The translations under genes and the position numbers were made by a program. A stretch of DNA of 64,000 nucleotides. It comes from Corynebacterium halotolerans (GTDB lineage Bacteria; Actinomycetota; Actinomycetes; Mycobacteriales; Mycobacteriaceae). Each line of letters begins with the position of its first letter. Position 1 is the first letter of the stretch. The stretch is from positions 124,001 through 188,000 of the forward strand of contig NZ_JVMD01000024.1 of NCBI RefSeq assembly GCF_001056295.1, written 5' to 3'. Shown in pieces: positions 1 to 8,182 of this stretch. The notes under the pieces were generated by a model. The model saw nothing but the letters and a program-made list of their open reading frames with translations, was not told where the DNA came from and searched no databases.

Positions 1-1343
1 GCGATGTCGGCGCGGCGCTGCTCGTACGCGGCGTCGATGTTCTCGCGGACGTGGTCGTAGGCGGTTTCGATGCCGCCGTAGGACTCGACGTCGGTGAAGA
101 TCTTCCACGCGCGGTCGGCGATCTCGTCGGTCAGCTCCTCCACGAAGTAGGAGCCGCCGGCGGGGTCGGCGACGAAGCCGAGGTGCGACTCCTCCAGGAG
201 CAGCAGGTTGGTGTTGCGCGCGATGCGGGCGGCGAAGGTGCGGGAGACGCCCGGCTGGCCGCCGTGGATGGCGTTGTCGAAGGGCAGCACCTCGACGGTG
301 GTCGCACCGCCGACGCCGGCGGCGAACGCCGCGACGGTGACGCGGAGCATGTTCACCCACGGGTCGCGCTGCGAGAACATCACCGGCGCGGTGACGGCGT
401 GGTTCGGCGCGGAGCCGTGGCCGGGGGCGCCGGCGACCTCCGCGACGCGGGCCCACAGGGTGCGGGCGGCGCGGAACTTGGCGATGGTGTTGAACTGGTC
501 GTCGGTGGCCGAGTACCGGAAGGAGATCTGGTCCAGGGCCTCCTCGGTGCTCAGGCCCGCGCCGGTGAGGGCGCGCAGGTACGCGACGCCGACGGCCAGC
601 GCGTAGCCGATCTCCTGGGCGTCCGTGGCGCCCATGTTCGCGAAGGCGACGCCGTCGACCAGCAGGGTGCGGACGCTGCCGGAACGCTTGGCGTTGGCGA
701 CGGCCATCTCCACGGCCTTCTCCAGCGAAACCTCGGCGGCACCGGTGTACTGGCTGGTCAGCGGGGCGGCGGACAGCTCGATGTCGACCGCTTCCGGGTC
801 CTTCAGGTCCGCGGCGTCGACGAGCGAGAGCAGCGCCTCGGCGGCCTCTGCGACGTCGTCCCCGGCCTCGACCGCGATCGGCGCGAGATCCAGGTACACG
901 CCCTTCAGCAGCGCGGGCAGGTCCGCGGCGGACAGCCCGTTGCGCAGATCCAGGCGAACGGCGGACGTGCCGTTGGTCAGGGCGTCGAGAAGCGCCTTGT
1001 TGACCTCGGCGGCGGAACCGCTGCCGGTGCGCCCGAAGGTCTCGCGCACACCCCAGCCCGCGTCGTCGGCGCCGCGCAGGCGCGCGCCGCGGGTGAACGG
1101 GAACTGGCCGGGGGCCGGGGCCTCCGCCAGATCATCCGCCCGGGTGTACAGCGGGCGGACTTCCACTCCGTCGTACGTGGTGGTGTTGAGCTTCTTCCAG
1201 ACGTCCAACGGAACGTCGGCGACGTCTTGCTTCCGCACCCGGGCGAATACCCCGGCGACTGCCTTGTGCCACGAGGCTTGCTGTTCCTCGAAGTCGGGCG
1301 GAAGCGGGGTCCCTGAGGCATTGGGGGCCGTTCGGTCAGTCAC
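1..1343 (-). CDS. mutA: Methylmalonyl-CoA mutase small subunit (3' end cut by window)
   Basis: Reads leftward from a GTG at 1343, preceded by GGGAGAAGG, and runs off the window start after about 447 codons, so the end of the protein is missing. The visible part has the TIM-barrel features of the MutA/MutB family, for example SQRDPWVNMLRVTVAAFAAG, DNAIHGGQPGVSRTFAARIA and EESHLGFVADPAGGSYFVEE. In the heterodimeric actinobacterial enzyme the small subunit pairs with catalytic, B12-binding MutB to interconvert methylmalonyl-CoA and succinyl-CoA. mutB would be expected just beyond the left edge. This assignment is secure from sequence; the pairing is inferred from the family. Confidence 0.93.
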   Translation of the reverse strand, partial: MTDRTAPNASGTPLPPDFEEQQASWHKAVAGVFARVRKQDVADVPLDVWKKLNTTTYDGVEVRPLYTRADDLAEAPAPGQFPFTRGARLRGADDAGWGVRETFGRTGSGSAAEVNKALLDALTNGTSAVRLDLRNGLSAADLPALLKGVYLDLAPIAVEAGDDVAEAAEALLSLVDAADLKDPEAVDIELSAAPLTSQYTGAAEVSLEKAVEMAVANAKRSGSVRTLLVDGVAFANMGATDAQEIGYALAVGVAYLRALTGAGLSTEEALDQISFRYSATDDQFNTIAKFRAARTLWARVAEVAGAPGHGSAPNHAVTAPVMFSQRDPWVNMLRVTVAAFAAGVGGATTVEVLPFDNAIHGGQPGVSRTFAARIARNTNLLLLEESHLGFVADPAGGSYFVEELTDEIADRAWKIFTDVESYGGIETAYDHVRENIDAAYEQRRADI

Positions 1344-1639
1344 GGCGGACCTTCTCCCTTGCTTGTCATGCGCCCCAAACCCGGCCCCGGCCTCCCCCGG
1401 GGCGGCCTCGGAAAAGCCGTGCGGAGTGGTCGGTCGGTCCGGGAATGGACGGCGTTTGCGTGTTCACGTAAACCGGCCGGGACGGATTCCCGGTGCTCTG
1501 CAGCACCGTTCACCCGCTCGGAACCGGTCACCGTGTCAATAGTAATTAGGCTCCTGCAACAGCTTCGACCGGGTCTCGGCTCCCACCCCCGGAATGCCGG
1601 ATGCCGTGCGGCTTTTCTGCCCGGACCCGACACGAACGG

Positions 1640-1650
1640 GCTTTGCGACG
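1640..1650 (+). repeat. Dispersed 11-mer GCTTTGCGACG, copy 1
   Basis: Exact copy of the recurring 11-mer, lying in the mutA/TVP38 intergenic region upstream of the leaderless start at 1717. Confidence 0.6.
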
Positions 1651-1703
1651 TCCGTTTCGCCCCGTGTCCGGTGTGCCGGGGTGGGGTGCGCCGCGAACGG
1701 GGG

Positions 1704-1709
1704 TAACCT
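1704..1709 (+). promoter_or_regulatory. -10 box TAACCT, leaderless start
   Basis: TAACCT ends 7 nt before the GTG at 1717, so transcription probably starts at or next to the start codon. Confidence 0.6.
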
Positions 1710-1716
1710 CATCCGG

Positions 1717-2406
1717 GTGTCAGGAACCGCTCCCCGCCCCCGCGCGGACCGCCCGCGAACGGCCCGGCCGCTGGTGCTGTTGGCGCTCGCGGCGGCCGCC
1801 GTGGCGGTGCTCTTCGTCGTCGACGTGCCGACCATCGACGCCATCCGCGGATGGGCCGATGCGACGGGCGCGTGGTTCCCCGCCGTCTTCTTCCTGGCGT
1901 ACGTGGGGTTCACGCAGCTTCCGATCCCGCGCACCGTCTTCACGCTGTCGTCGGGCATTCTGTTCGGCGCGCTGCCGGGGATCGCGATGGCGCTGGTCGC
2001 GACGGGGACGTCGGCGATCGTGTCGCTGGTCGTCGTCAGGCATTTCGCCCGCGACTGGGCGCGCGGCTTCCTGGTGCGGCACCGCCGGCTCATGGACGTC
2101 GACCGCCGCCTGGAGCGGCGGGGCTGGCTGGCCGTCGCCTCGCTGCGCATGATCGCCGCGGTGCCGTTCGCGCCGCTGAACTACGCGTGCGCGCTGTCGT
2201 CGATCCGGCCGCTGCCGTTCTTCCTGGCGACCATCATCGGCTCCGCCCCCGGCACCATCGCGACGGTCCTGTTCGGCGATGCGCTGACCGGCGGAATGGA
2301 CTACCGCATCCTCGGCGTGACCGCGCTGCTGCTCTGCGTGGGTCTGGCCGGATTGGTCCTCGACGCGCGGACGCCGGTCGTCGATTCCGTCAAGTCACGG
2401 GGATAG
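1717..2406 (+). CDS. TVP38/TMEM64-family (DedA-like) membrane protein
   Basis: A 229-residue polytopic membrane protein. A short Arg/Pro-rich cytoplasmic tail is followed by a hydrophobic helix (about 19-36) and then the core of the SNARE-associated TVP38/DedA superfamily. It contains GFTQLPIPRTVFTLSSGILFG, a glycine-rich re-entrant-like stretch, the basic segment RHRRLMDVDRRLERRG, and the second hairpin PFAPLNYACALSSI. Family members are thought to act in lipid scrambling or envelope maintenance; a specific role cannot be read here. I chose the GTG at 1717 because TAACCT stands 7 nt upstream and the upstream in-frame extension is Cys/Arg-rich and unlike this family. Confidence 0.8.
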   Translation: MSGTAPRPRADRPRTARPLVLLALAAAAVAVLFVVDVPTIDAIRGWADATGAWFPAVFFLAYVGFTQLPIPRTVFTLSSGILFGALPGIAMALVATGTSAIVSLVVVRHFARDWARGFLVRHRRLMDVDRRLERRGWLAVASLRMIAAVPFAPLNYACALSSIRPLPFFLATIIGSAPGTIATVLFGDALTGGMDYRILGVTALLLCVGLAGLVLDARTPVVDSVKSRG

Positions 2407-2409
2407 ACT
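2404..2409 (+). promoter_or_regulatory. -10 box TAGACT, leaderless start
   Basis: TAGACT lies 6 nt before the ATG at 2416, and its TAG is also the stop codon of the preceding gene. The downstream gene thus has its own promoter despite the 9-bp gap. Confidence 0.6.
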
Positions 2410-2415
2410 CGGGGC

Positions 2416-2988
2416 ATGTTCTCCGTACACGCCCGTTACCGGGGCCGCTCCACCCGCCGTGCCGAGCATGTGCGGGCCTCGGGGGCCGCGCTGTCGCGGC
2501 TCGATGGCGTGGGCAAGGTGGTCCCGTCTGGCGTCGAGGAGCTCACGGCCCGGCCGCGCGACGCGGTCGCCACGACGACGCTGACGCTCGCGCTGCTCGC
2601 CGCCGGCGACTGGTCGGTCGGCATCGGCGTCTCCCCGGCCGGCGACGCCGATGCCGCGGACGTCGCCGCTGCGGGCGTTCTGGGCAAGGGCGGGCGGGCC
2701 GGCACGGTGCGCGTCCGCATCCGCACCGGCGATCCGGGTGGCAAGGAGCTTTCCGACGACATCGCCGCCGCCTTCACCCTGCTCCACCACGTCATCTCCC
2801 GCAGATCCCCCGAGGGCCGCGAGGCGACGAACCTCGTGCGCGCGGGGTGGACGCAGGTGGAGGCCGCCGCCGAGCTCGGCGTGAGCAAGCAGGCCATCAA
2901 CCAGCGGCTGCAGGCCGCCGGCTGGCATGCCGAGGAAGCCGGTTGGTCGCTGGCCGTCCACCTTCTGGAACGTGCCGCGCGGGACTGA
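2416..2988 (+). CDS. HTH-containing regulator-like protein
   Basis: A 190-residue soluble protein. Its C-terminal part carries a clear helix-turn-helix (about 148-170: GWTQVEAAAELGVSKQAINQ), of the type used by Xre/MarR-like regulators. The N-terminal 130 residues are Ala/Val-rich and contain a predicted alpha/beta region (TLTLALLAAGDWSVGIGV) that I do not recognise. The product could be a DNA-binding regulator, or a SatD-like protein as found next to membrane proteins in other genomes. The gene converges with the GST-like gene and is probably expressed from its own leaderless promoter. Confidence 0.75.
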   Translation: MFSVHARYRGRSTRRAEHVRASGAALSRLDGVGKVVPSGVEELTARPRDAVATTTLTLALLAAGDWSVGIGVSPAGDADAADVAAAGVLGKGGRAGTVRVRIRTGDPGGKELSDDIAAAFTLLHHVISRRSPEGREATNLVRAGWTQVEAAAELGVSKQAINQRLQAAGWHAEEAGWSLAVHLLERAARD

Positions 2989-3017
2989 TCGCGGGCACGG
3001 GAGTGTGCGGCGGCGGG

Positions 3018-3065
3018 CCGTCGTCAAGCAGTCTTGCGCAAGCCGTCGTCCGCAAGCAGTCGTCC
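3018..3065. repeat. Imperfect direct repeat between convergent genes
   Basis: Two units of the form GCCGTCGTC..AAGCAGTC follow each other. The first (from 3018) includes CGTCGTCAAGC at 3019-3029, the reverse complement of the second dispersed 11-mer. Between the units is the small palindrome TTGCGCAA. This is the only structure in the 82-bp gap between two converging genes, and it may take part in ending transcription. Confidence 0.45.
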
Positions 3066-3070
3066 GGGAC

Positions 3071-4141
3071 CTACTTCAGGGGCCGGTGCGGGTCCGGGGC
3101 CGTCCCGTCTCCGAACGGGCGGCCGCCGAGTTCTTCGCGGCCGTGCGGGGTCAGCCAGACGTCCTCCGACGGGCCCTTCGGGATGATCTGAGTCGGATTG
3201 ATGTCCTCGTGCACCACGTAGTAGTGGGCCTTGATCTGGTCGAAGTCGATGGTCTCGCCGAAGCCCGGCGTCTGGTAGAGGTCGCGGGCGTAGGCCCACA
3301 GCACCGGCATCTCCGAGAGCTTTTGCCGATTGCACTTGAAGTGGCCGTGGTAGACGGCGTCGAAACGCGCCAGCGTGGTGAACAGGCGGACGTCGGCCTC
3401 GGTGATCGTGTCGCCCATCAGGTAGCGGCGGTCGGCGAGGCGCTCCTCCAACCAGTCCATGGCGGTCCACAGCCGGTCGTAGGCGGCGTCGTAGGACTCC
3501 TGCGAGCCGGCGAAACCGCAGCGGTAGACGCCGTTGTTGATCTCGGTGAAGATCCGCTGCATGACCTCCTCCATCTCGTCGCGGTGCTCCTCCGGCCACA
3601 GGTCCGGAGCGCCCTCGCGGTGGTACTGCTTCCACTGCGACGCGAAATCCCGGGTGATCTGGTCGAAGTCGTTGGTGACCACCGCGCCGTCGCGCTCGTC
3701 GACCATCGCCGGGACCGTGATGCCGCGCGGGTAGCCCGGCTCGCGCGTGAAGTAGGCCTCCTGCAGGCGTTCGATGCCCAGCACGGGATCGACGCCGTCG
3801 GGGTCGAGGTCGAAAGTCCACGACCGCGGATCGTGCACCGGGCCCGCCAGCCCCATCGAGATGACGTCCTCCAGGCCGAGGAGGCGGCGGACGATGATCG
3901 CCCGGTTCGCCCACGGGCAGGCCTGTGCCGCGATGAGTCGGTAGCGGTTCGGCTCGACCGGGTAGCCGTCCTCTCCGTCGACCGTGATGCGCGTGGTGAT
4001 GTAGCGCATGTCGCGCTTGAAGCTCTTGCCCTTGTCCACGTAGACGCCCGGGGTGTCGTGGGGGTTCGTGGGGTTGCCGGGGCCGTTCGAGTCCGTGCTG
4101 TCCTTGCCGTTCATGCCGTCGCCGTTCGCCAGTGCGCTCAT
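3071..4141 (-). CDS. GST-superfamily glutathionyl-hydroquinone-reductase-like protein (YqjG/ECM4)
   Basis: A 356-residue protein. It carries the omega-GST/ECM4 active-site segment QACPWANRAIIVRRLLGLED (about 93-112) with the nucleophilic Cys. Further family motifs are WTFDLDPDGVDPVLG, TVPAMVDERDGAVVTNDFDQ and the C-terminal helical domain with YLMGDTITEADVRLFTTLARF. Such enzymes reduce thiol-conjugated hydroquinones. Actinobacteria generally lack glutathione, so mycothiol is a plausible thiol, but that is inference. The start at 4141 fits a TAGGGT -10 7 nt upstream. A 10-bp palindrome directly upstream of that box suggests regulation by a repressor or activator. Confidence 0.88.
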   Translation of the reverse strand: MSALANGDGMNGKDSTDSNGPGNPTNPHDTPGVYVDKGKSFKRDMRYITTRITVDGEDGYPVEPNRYRLIAAQACPWANRAIIVRRLLGLEDVISMGLAGPVHDPRSWTFDLDPDGVDPVLGIERLQEAYFTREPGYPRGITVPAMVDERDGAVVTNDFDQITRDFASQWKQYHREGAPDLWPEEHRDEMEEVMQRIFTEINNGVYRCGFAGSQESYDAAYDRLWTAMDWLEERLADRRYLMGDTITEADVRLFTTLARFDAVYHGHFKCNRQKLSEMPVLWAYARDLYQTPGFGETIDFDQIKAHYYVVHEDINPTQIIPKGPSEDVWLTPHGREELGGRPFGDGTAPDPHRPLK

Positions 4142-4148
4142 GCCGTCC

Positions 4149-4154
4149 ACCCTA
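4149..4154 (-). promoter_or_regulatory. -10 box TAGGGT (minus strand), leaderless start
   Basis: On the minus strand TAGGGT precedes the ATG at 4141 by 7 nt. Confidence 0.55.
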
Positions 4155-4156
4155 GA

Positions 4157-4166
4157 TGACATGTCA
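4157..4166. promoter_or_regulatory. Palindrome TGACATGTCA next to a -10 box
   Basis: This perfect 10-bp inverted repeat lies immediately upstream of the TAGGGT -10 of the GST-like gene, inside the -35/-10 spacer, which is a typical operator position. The regulator is not identifiable from here; a MarR- or TetR-type factor sensing quinones or electrophiles would fit the gene. Confidence 0.4.
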
Positions 4167-4227
4167 ACAAGCGGCAAGGGTTGAGCGGAATTTCGATCGC
4201 GTTGATATGGGCTGCCGCAACGGAAAA

Positions 4228-4259
4228 GGCGGCGACCGATCCGAAGATCGATCGCCGCC
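4228..4259 (-). terminator. Rho-independent terminator of the SPFH/NfeD operon
   Basis: On the minus strand a 14-bp stem (one G-U pair) closes a TTCG tetraloop and is followed by TTTT. It sits downstream of the SPFH gene that ends at 4344. Confidence 0.8.
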
Positions 4260-4343
4260 CTCACGCATCCCCGGTCCCGGAGCGGAACCGGAGCGCCGGC
4301 GTGAAGTCAAAGGTCCCGGCGCGGGAATGGTGCGGAAGAGCGA

Positions 4344-5846
4344 TCAGGGGCGCCAGGATTGCCCGCCCATGCCGGTCGGATCGGAATCATCCGGCCCACC
4401 CGGCTGTCCGGGGCGTCCGAGGTCACGGCGACCACTCGGCTTCCCGTAGCCGCCCGCCGGACCTGCCTGGCCCGGGCCCTGCTGACCGGCATGTCCGGGG
4501 TGACCGGGCTCCGAACGGTAATCGGTCGGATGCGCGGCGGGCTGGCCCGGCTGCGCCCCGGCCCGGGTTCCCGGGTACTGGCCGAAGCCGGCATCGGCGC
4601 CCGCACCGCGCGGGTCTCCGGCGGGCAGACCCCGCTCGGCGGACCCGCCACGGCCCGCATGGGCGCCATTTCCGCCATTCTCACGGGTGATCGGCGACTC
4701 CTGGGCCGCCTCCTCCACCGACTTGCGCTTCGACTGCGCCGCCAGCGCGGGATCCTCCACCGGACGGTTGGCGACCTCGTTGGCCGCCGCGACGGCACGG
4801 GCGATCTCCGGGTTCGAGGACATGTCGAACCAGTCCTCGTCCTTGTCCCGGTCGGCTTCCTCGCGGGCCTCGGGGGTGACGGCCGGCGGCTCGTAGCGGA
4901 ACACGCCGTTCTCGTCGGCCTTGCCGAAGGCGCGGGCGAAGCTCTCCAGCGAGTCGCCGAACTGCGACGGCACCATCCAGACGGTGTTGCCCTCGTTGTT
5001 GGCCAGCTCCGGCAGCTTCTCCAGGTACTGCCACGCCAGCAGCTCCGGCGTCAGCTGCGACGCCTTCACGGCCGCGTTGACCTTCTGGATGGCGCGCGCC
5101 TCGCCCTGGGCCTCCAGGTAACGGGCGGCTCGGTCGCCCTCGGCGCGCAGGATCGTCGCCTGCCGCTCGCCTTCCGCGGCGAGGATGGCCGCGTGCTTGT
5201 TGCCCTCCGCGGCGAGGATCTGCGCCTGCTTGCGGCCCTCGGCGGTCTTGATGTCCGCCTCGCGGGTGCCTTCCGCGGTGAGGATCATCGCGCGCTTCTC
5301 GCGGTCCGCCTTCATCTGCTTCTCCATCGACTGCTGGATGGACGGCGGCGGCTCGATGGCCTTCAGCTCGACGCGGGCGATGCGCAGGCCCCACTTGGCG
5401 GTGGCCTCGTCCAGCTCGCCGCGCAGGCGGCGGTTGATGTAGTCGCGGGACGTCAGCGTCTCTTCCAGCGTCAGGCCGCCGACGACGTCGCGCAGCGTGG
5501 CGGTGGTGATCTGCTCGATGCCGAAGATGTAGTCGGCGACGCCGTAGATGGCGCGGGCGGGGTCGTTGACCTGGAACGTCACCACGGTGTCGATGGCGAC
5601 GGTCAGGTTGTCCTCGGTGATCACCGCCTGCGGCGGGAACGTCACCATCCGCTCGCGGGTGTCCACCTTTTCGCGCACTCGATCGATGAACGGGATGACG
5701 AACGCCAGCCCGCCGGACAGGGTCCGGGTGTACCGCCCGAGCCGCTCGATGACGGCCGCCTCGCCCTGCGGCACGAGGATTATCGCCTTGCTCACGAACA
5801 CCAACACGAGCAAGACGAGTACGACCGAGAAAATGATTGCCGCCAT
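4344..5846 (-). CDS. SPFH/stomatin-like (QmcA/paraslipin) membrane protein with long disordered tail
   Basis: 500 residues. An N-terminal membrane helix (about 3-24, IIFSVVLVLLVLVFVSKAII) is followed by an SPFH/PHB domain (about 27-200: VPQGEAAVIERLGRYTRTLSGG). Then comes an Ala/Glu-rich coiled coil with repeated ILxAEG units (about 190-250) and the paraslipin C-terminal part. The last ~110 residues are Gly/Pro/Gln-rich and surely disordered. SPFH proteins form large membrane-associated rings and are commonly paired with NfeD proteins, as here: the NfeD stop lies within the ribosome binding site GGAGGTGTAAG of this gene. The tail makes the protein longer than most QmcA relatives. Confidence 0.9.
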   Translation of the reverse strand: MAAIIFSVVLVLLVLVFVSKAIILVPQGEAAVIERLGRYTRTLSGGLAFVIPFIDRVREKVDTRERMVTFPPQAVITEDNLTVAIDTVVTFQVNDPARAIYGVADYIFGIEQITTATLRDVVGGLTLEETLTSRDYINRRLRGELDEATAKWGLRIARVELKAIEPPPSIQQSMEKQMKADREKRAMILTAEGTREADIKTAEGRKQAQILAAEGNKHAAILAAEGERQATILRAEGDRAARYLEAQGEARAIQKVNAAVKASQLTPELLAWQYLEKLPELANNEGNTVWMVPSQFGDSLESFARAFGKADENGVFRYEPPAVTPEAREEADRDKDEDWFDMSSNPEIARAVAAANEVANRPVEDPALAAQSKRKSVEEAAQESPITRENGGNGAHAGRGGSAERGLPAGDPRGAGADAGFGQYPGTRAGAQPGQPAAHPTDYRSEPGHPGHAGQQGPGQAGPAGGYGKPSGRRDLGRPGQPGGPDDSDPTGMGGQSWRP

Positions 5847-5850
5847 GGGC

Positions 5851-6288
5851 TTACACCTCCTTATCCACGACGGCCGTGTTGCCGTCGATGCTGACCACCG
5901 TGACGCGGTCCCCGGGTGAGAATCTCACGCCGGGCACCAATGCGCGCGCCGACCACAGTTCGCCGGCGACCCTGATCATTCCGGCGTGGTCGTCGACCGC
6001 TTCCTCGACGGACCCGGTGCGCCCGGTGAGTTGCCGGGGGTTGGACTCCACCGCGTCCGGATCCGCGCCGGCGAACATCTTCCGGCGCAGCACGGGCCGC
6101 ACCAGGCCGATGAGGCCGACGCTGGTCACGGCGAAAACGGTGATGTCCACCCACAACGGGGTGTCCGCCAGCGATACGCCGGCGGCGGCCAGCGCGCCTC
6201 CCGCGACCATCAGCATCGACAGGTCGCCGACGAGAAGTTCGAGGAAGACGAGCAAGATGCTCAGTCCAAACCAAATGATCGAAGCCAC
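5851..6288 (-). CDS. NfeD-like membrane protein
   Basis: 145 residues with two or three N-terminal membrane helices (ASIIWFGLSILLVFLELLVG, LSMLMVAGGALAAAGV and a third around 48-66). A C-terminal OB-fold domain (about 86-145: LTGRTGSVEEAV through GDRVTVVSIDGNTAVV) is typical of the short NfeD class. It is the first gene of a two-gene operon with the SPFH protein, and NfeD-SPFH pairs act together in membrane domain organisation. The GTG start at 6288 is supported by TAGGCT 6 nt upstream. Confidence 0.9.
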   Translation of the reverse strand: MASIIWFGLSILLVFLELLVGDLSMLMVAGGALAAAGVSLADTPLWVDITVFAVTSVGLIGLVRPVLRRKMFAGADPDAVESNPRQLTGRTGSVEEAVDDHAGMIRVAGELWSARALVPGVRFSPGDRVTVVSIDGNTAVVDKEV

Positions 6289-6294
6289 GTGGCC

Positions 6295-6300
6295 AGCCTA
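6295..6300 (-). promoter_or_regulatory. -10 box TAGGCT (minus strand), leaderless start
   Basis: TAGGCT on the minus strand precedes the GTG at 6288 by 6 nt. Confidence 0.6.
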
Positions 6301-6333
6301 CAGAAGACGGCGGACCGGGGAGTCGAAAAAGAA

Positions 6334-6371
6334 TTCGCTTGACGACGCCCACGCGGGCGTCGTCAAGCGAA
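6334..6371 (-). terminator. Rho-independent terminator downstream of the DUF3097 gene
   Basis: A perfect 17-bp stem with a 4-nt loop is followed on the minus strand by TTCTTTTTC. Each arm contains the GCTTGACGACG 11-mer or its complement, so this repeat also occurs as a terminator arm. Confidence 0.85.
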
Positions 6372-6403
6372 AGCCCCGGGGCGCCGGGGATGTGGGCCGA
6401 AAT

Positions 6404-7252
6404 TCAGCTGAGGTGGGGTTCCGTGACGAAGTCGACGAGCCGTTCGACGGCGCCGATGAGCGCCGGCTCGAGGTCGCGGAACGAGTTCACGGCGCCGTAG
6501 ACGCGGCGCCAGCCGTCCCGCGGGTCGCCCCAACCGAGGCGGTCGCAGACGCCGGTCTTCCAATCCTCGCCGTAGGGCACTTCGGGCCAGGCGCGGATGC
6601 CGACCGCGGAGGGCTTCACCGCCTGCCAGACGTCGATGTAGGGATGGCCGGTGACCAGGACGTGCGGTCCGAGCCGCTGCGTCATCCGGGACTCCTTCGA
6701 TCCTTCGACGAGGTGGTCGGCCAGCACGCCGACGCGGCGGCCGGGCCCGGGCCCGAACTCGGCGAGGCGCGCCCCGAGGTTGTCCAGGCCCTCGAGATGC
6801 TCGACGACGACGCCCTCGACGCGCAGGTCATGGCCCCACACGCGCTCGACGATGGCGGCGTCGTGGATGCCCTCCACCCAGATCCGGCTCGGCAGGGCGA
6901 CCTTCGCCTCCACGCCGGCCACGCGCCGCGAACCCGACGCCGACCTGTCCAGCCGCGGATCGGCCTTCTTCGGCGCGGGCCGCGTCAGGGTGACCCGCCG
7001 CCCGTCGACGAGGAACGCGCTGGGCGACATGCGGAACAGCCGCACCTTCCCGCGGCGGTCCTCCAGCTTCACGCAATCGGCATCCTGCAGCTTCTCGAAC
7101 CCGACCACCGCGCCGACGTACCCGTCGACCGCCGACTCCACCACGAGCCCCTCCTCGGCCGGCACCTCCGGCGCCACCATCGCCCGGCGGCGGGCATGGC
7201 CGCGGGCACCGCCGAAAACGTCCTGCGAAGCGTAGGGATCGTGGAAGCTCAT
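6404..7252 (-). CDS. DUF3097 family protein
   Basis: 282 residues, matching the actinobacterial DUF3097 family in length and motifs. The N-terminus is HDPYASQDVFGGARGHARRR. The middle has WVEGIHDAAIVERVWGHDLR and VVVEHLEGLDNL, which resemble a TOPRIM-like nucleotide-binding segment. The C-terminal part has HVLVTGHPYIDVWQAVKP. Its biochemical role is unknown to me. The start ATG at 7252 lies 8 nt after TACCCT, and the gene is divergent from the unknown gene at 7322 with a 69-bp gap holding both promoters. Confidence 0.85.
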   Translation of the reverse strand: MSFHDPYASQDVFGGARGHARRRAMVAPEVPAEEGLVVESAVDGYVGAVVGFEKLQDADCVKLEDRRGKVRLFRMSPSAFLVDGRRVTLTRPAPKKADPRLDRSASGSRRVAGVEAKVALPSRIWVEGIHDAAIVERVWGHDLRVEGVVVEHLEGLDNLGARLAEFGPGPGRRVGVLADHLVEGSKESRMTQRLGPHVLVTGHPYIDVWQAVKPSAVGIRAWPEVPYGEDWKTGVCDRLGWGDPRDGWRRVYGAVNSFRDLEPALIGAVERLVDFVTEPHLS

Positions 7253-7260
7253 GGCGATTC

Positions 7261-7266
7261 AGGGTA
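7261..7266 (-). promoter_or_regulatory. -10 box TACCCT (minus strand), leaderless start
   Basis: TACCCT on the minus strand precedes the ATG at 7252 by 8 nt. Confidence 0.55.
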
Positions 7267-7307
7267 GCCGACCGCGCTACGGATTCCGGGCAGGCGGCGG
7301 CATCGGC

Positions 7308-7313
7308 TACGGT
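7308..7313 (+). promoter_or_regulatory. -10 box TACGGT, leaderless start
   Basis: TACGGT ends 8 nt before the ATG at 7322. Confidence 0.5.
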
Positions 7314-7321
7314 GTCGTGCC

Positions 7322-8182
7322 ATGGAACGACCTCCGGTGGACCGCGTGCGCGTGGATCAGGTGTGGACCCCCGTCCAGCACACCGCCCTGTGGCTGGGCG
7401 CGTGGGTGACGGGGCACGTCTCCTACGATCACCTGCTCGACGCGCTCGACGCCGTCGGCGGCCCGCATACCGCAGAGCTGATCGATGCGACGGTGCCCGA
7501 CGTCGTCGACGCGGACGGCCCGATCGACCGCGCCGGTCTGCTGCGCCTGGTCCGCGCGGTGACCGAGGGAGGCGCGTGGGCCCGCGATGCCGAGCCCCCG
7601 GTGCGGCTGGTGCTGTCGGGGCCCGGCGAGGCGCCGATGCTGCCGGCAGGCACCGAGCTTTACGACGCCGCCTCCCGCGCCGGCGCCGCCATCGTCCTGG
7701 CGGACGCCACCCCGGGTTGGCGCCACGTCCTCGTGCCCGACCGGCTGCCCGGCGGCGGTGGCGTGCGCTGGATGTGGTGGACGGTGGAGGGCCACCTGCC
7801 GGAGCCCGCGCACCTGTCCCCCGGCGAAGCCGATCTGATGCTGGCCGACGCGACCCGGCGGGCGGCGGCGAACATCGCAGCATCGGGCCCGGCGGCGCGC
7901 CTCGGCGTCGACGCCCCCGACCCGCGCCTGATGGTGGGCACGCTGACGGACCACTTCGACCTCGCCGAGCTGCCCGCCGAATTGCCGCGGCGCGCCGGCG
8001 GCCTGCTGGCGCGGGCGGACCGGCTGGCGGCGATCCTCACCGTCGGCCGCTCCGACGTCCCCGGCGCCGGCGCGGCGCATGACCCGCACCTGATCCCCCT
8101 GTGGCGCGACATCCGCGCGGCCCGCGTCGCCGCCGTCGACCACGCGGTGCGGGAGTGGGCCGCCGATTACGCGGGGGCGTGA
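7322..8182 (+). CDS. Conserved actinobacterial protein of unknown function
   Basis: 286 residues, soluble, Ala/Arg/Asp-rich. The first segment ([29 protein letters not shown]) recalls small actinobacterial proteins next to ferrochelatase genes. Further on are [18 protein letters not shown] and a tryptophan-rich strand [17 protein letters not shown] recognise no catalytic motif or membrane helix. The 3' end overlaps the converging ferrochelatase gene by 16 bp. The leaderless ATG at 7322 is the natural start. Confidence 0.7.
   Translation: MERPPVDRVRVDQVWTPVQHTALWLGAWVTGHVSYDHLLDALDAVGGPHTAELIDATVPDVVDADGPIDRAGLLRLVRAVTEGGAWARDAEPPVRLVLSGPGEAPMLPAGTELYDAASRAGAAIVLADATPGWRHVLVPDRLPGGGGVRWMWWTVEGHLPEPAHLSPGEADLMLADATRRAAANIAASGPAARLGVDAPDPRLMVGTLTDHFDLAELPAELPRRAGGLLARADRLAAILTVGRSDVPGAGAAHDPHLIPLWRDIRAARVAAVDHAVREWAADYAGA

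Larger units (their letters stand above)
1344..1716. other. Divergent intergenic region mutA / TVP38 gene
   Basis: This 373-bp spacer separates the leftward mutA from a rightward membrane-protein gene. An AT-rich island at 1533-1552 contains TGTCAA (1534-1539), which reads as a TTGACA -35 element on the minus strand and may drive mutA; I could not fix a convincing -10. Near the right end lies one copy of the dispersed GCTTTGCGACG repeat (1640-1650) and the TAACCT -10 of the next gene. I see no further coding sequence. Confidence 0.5.
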
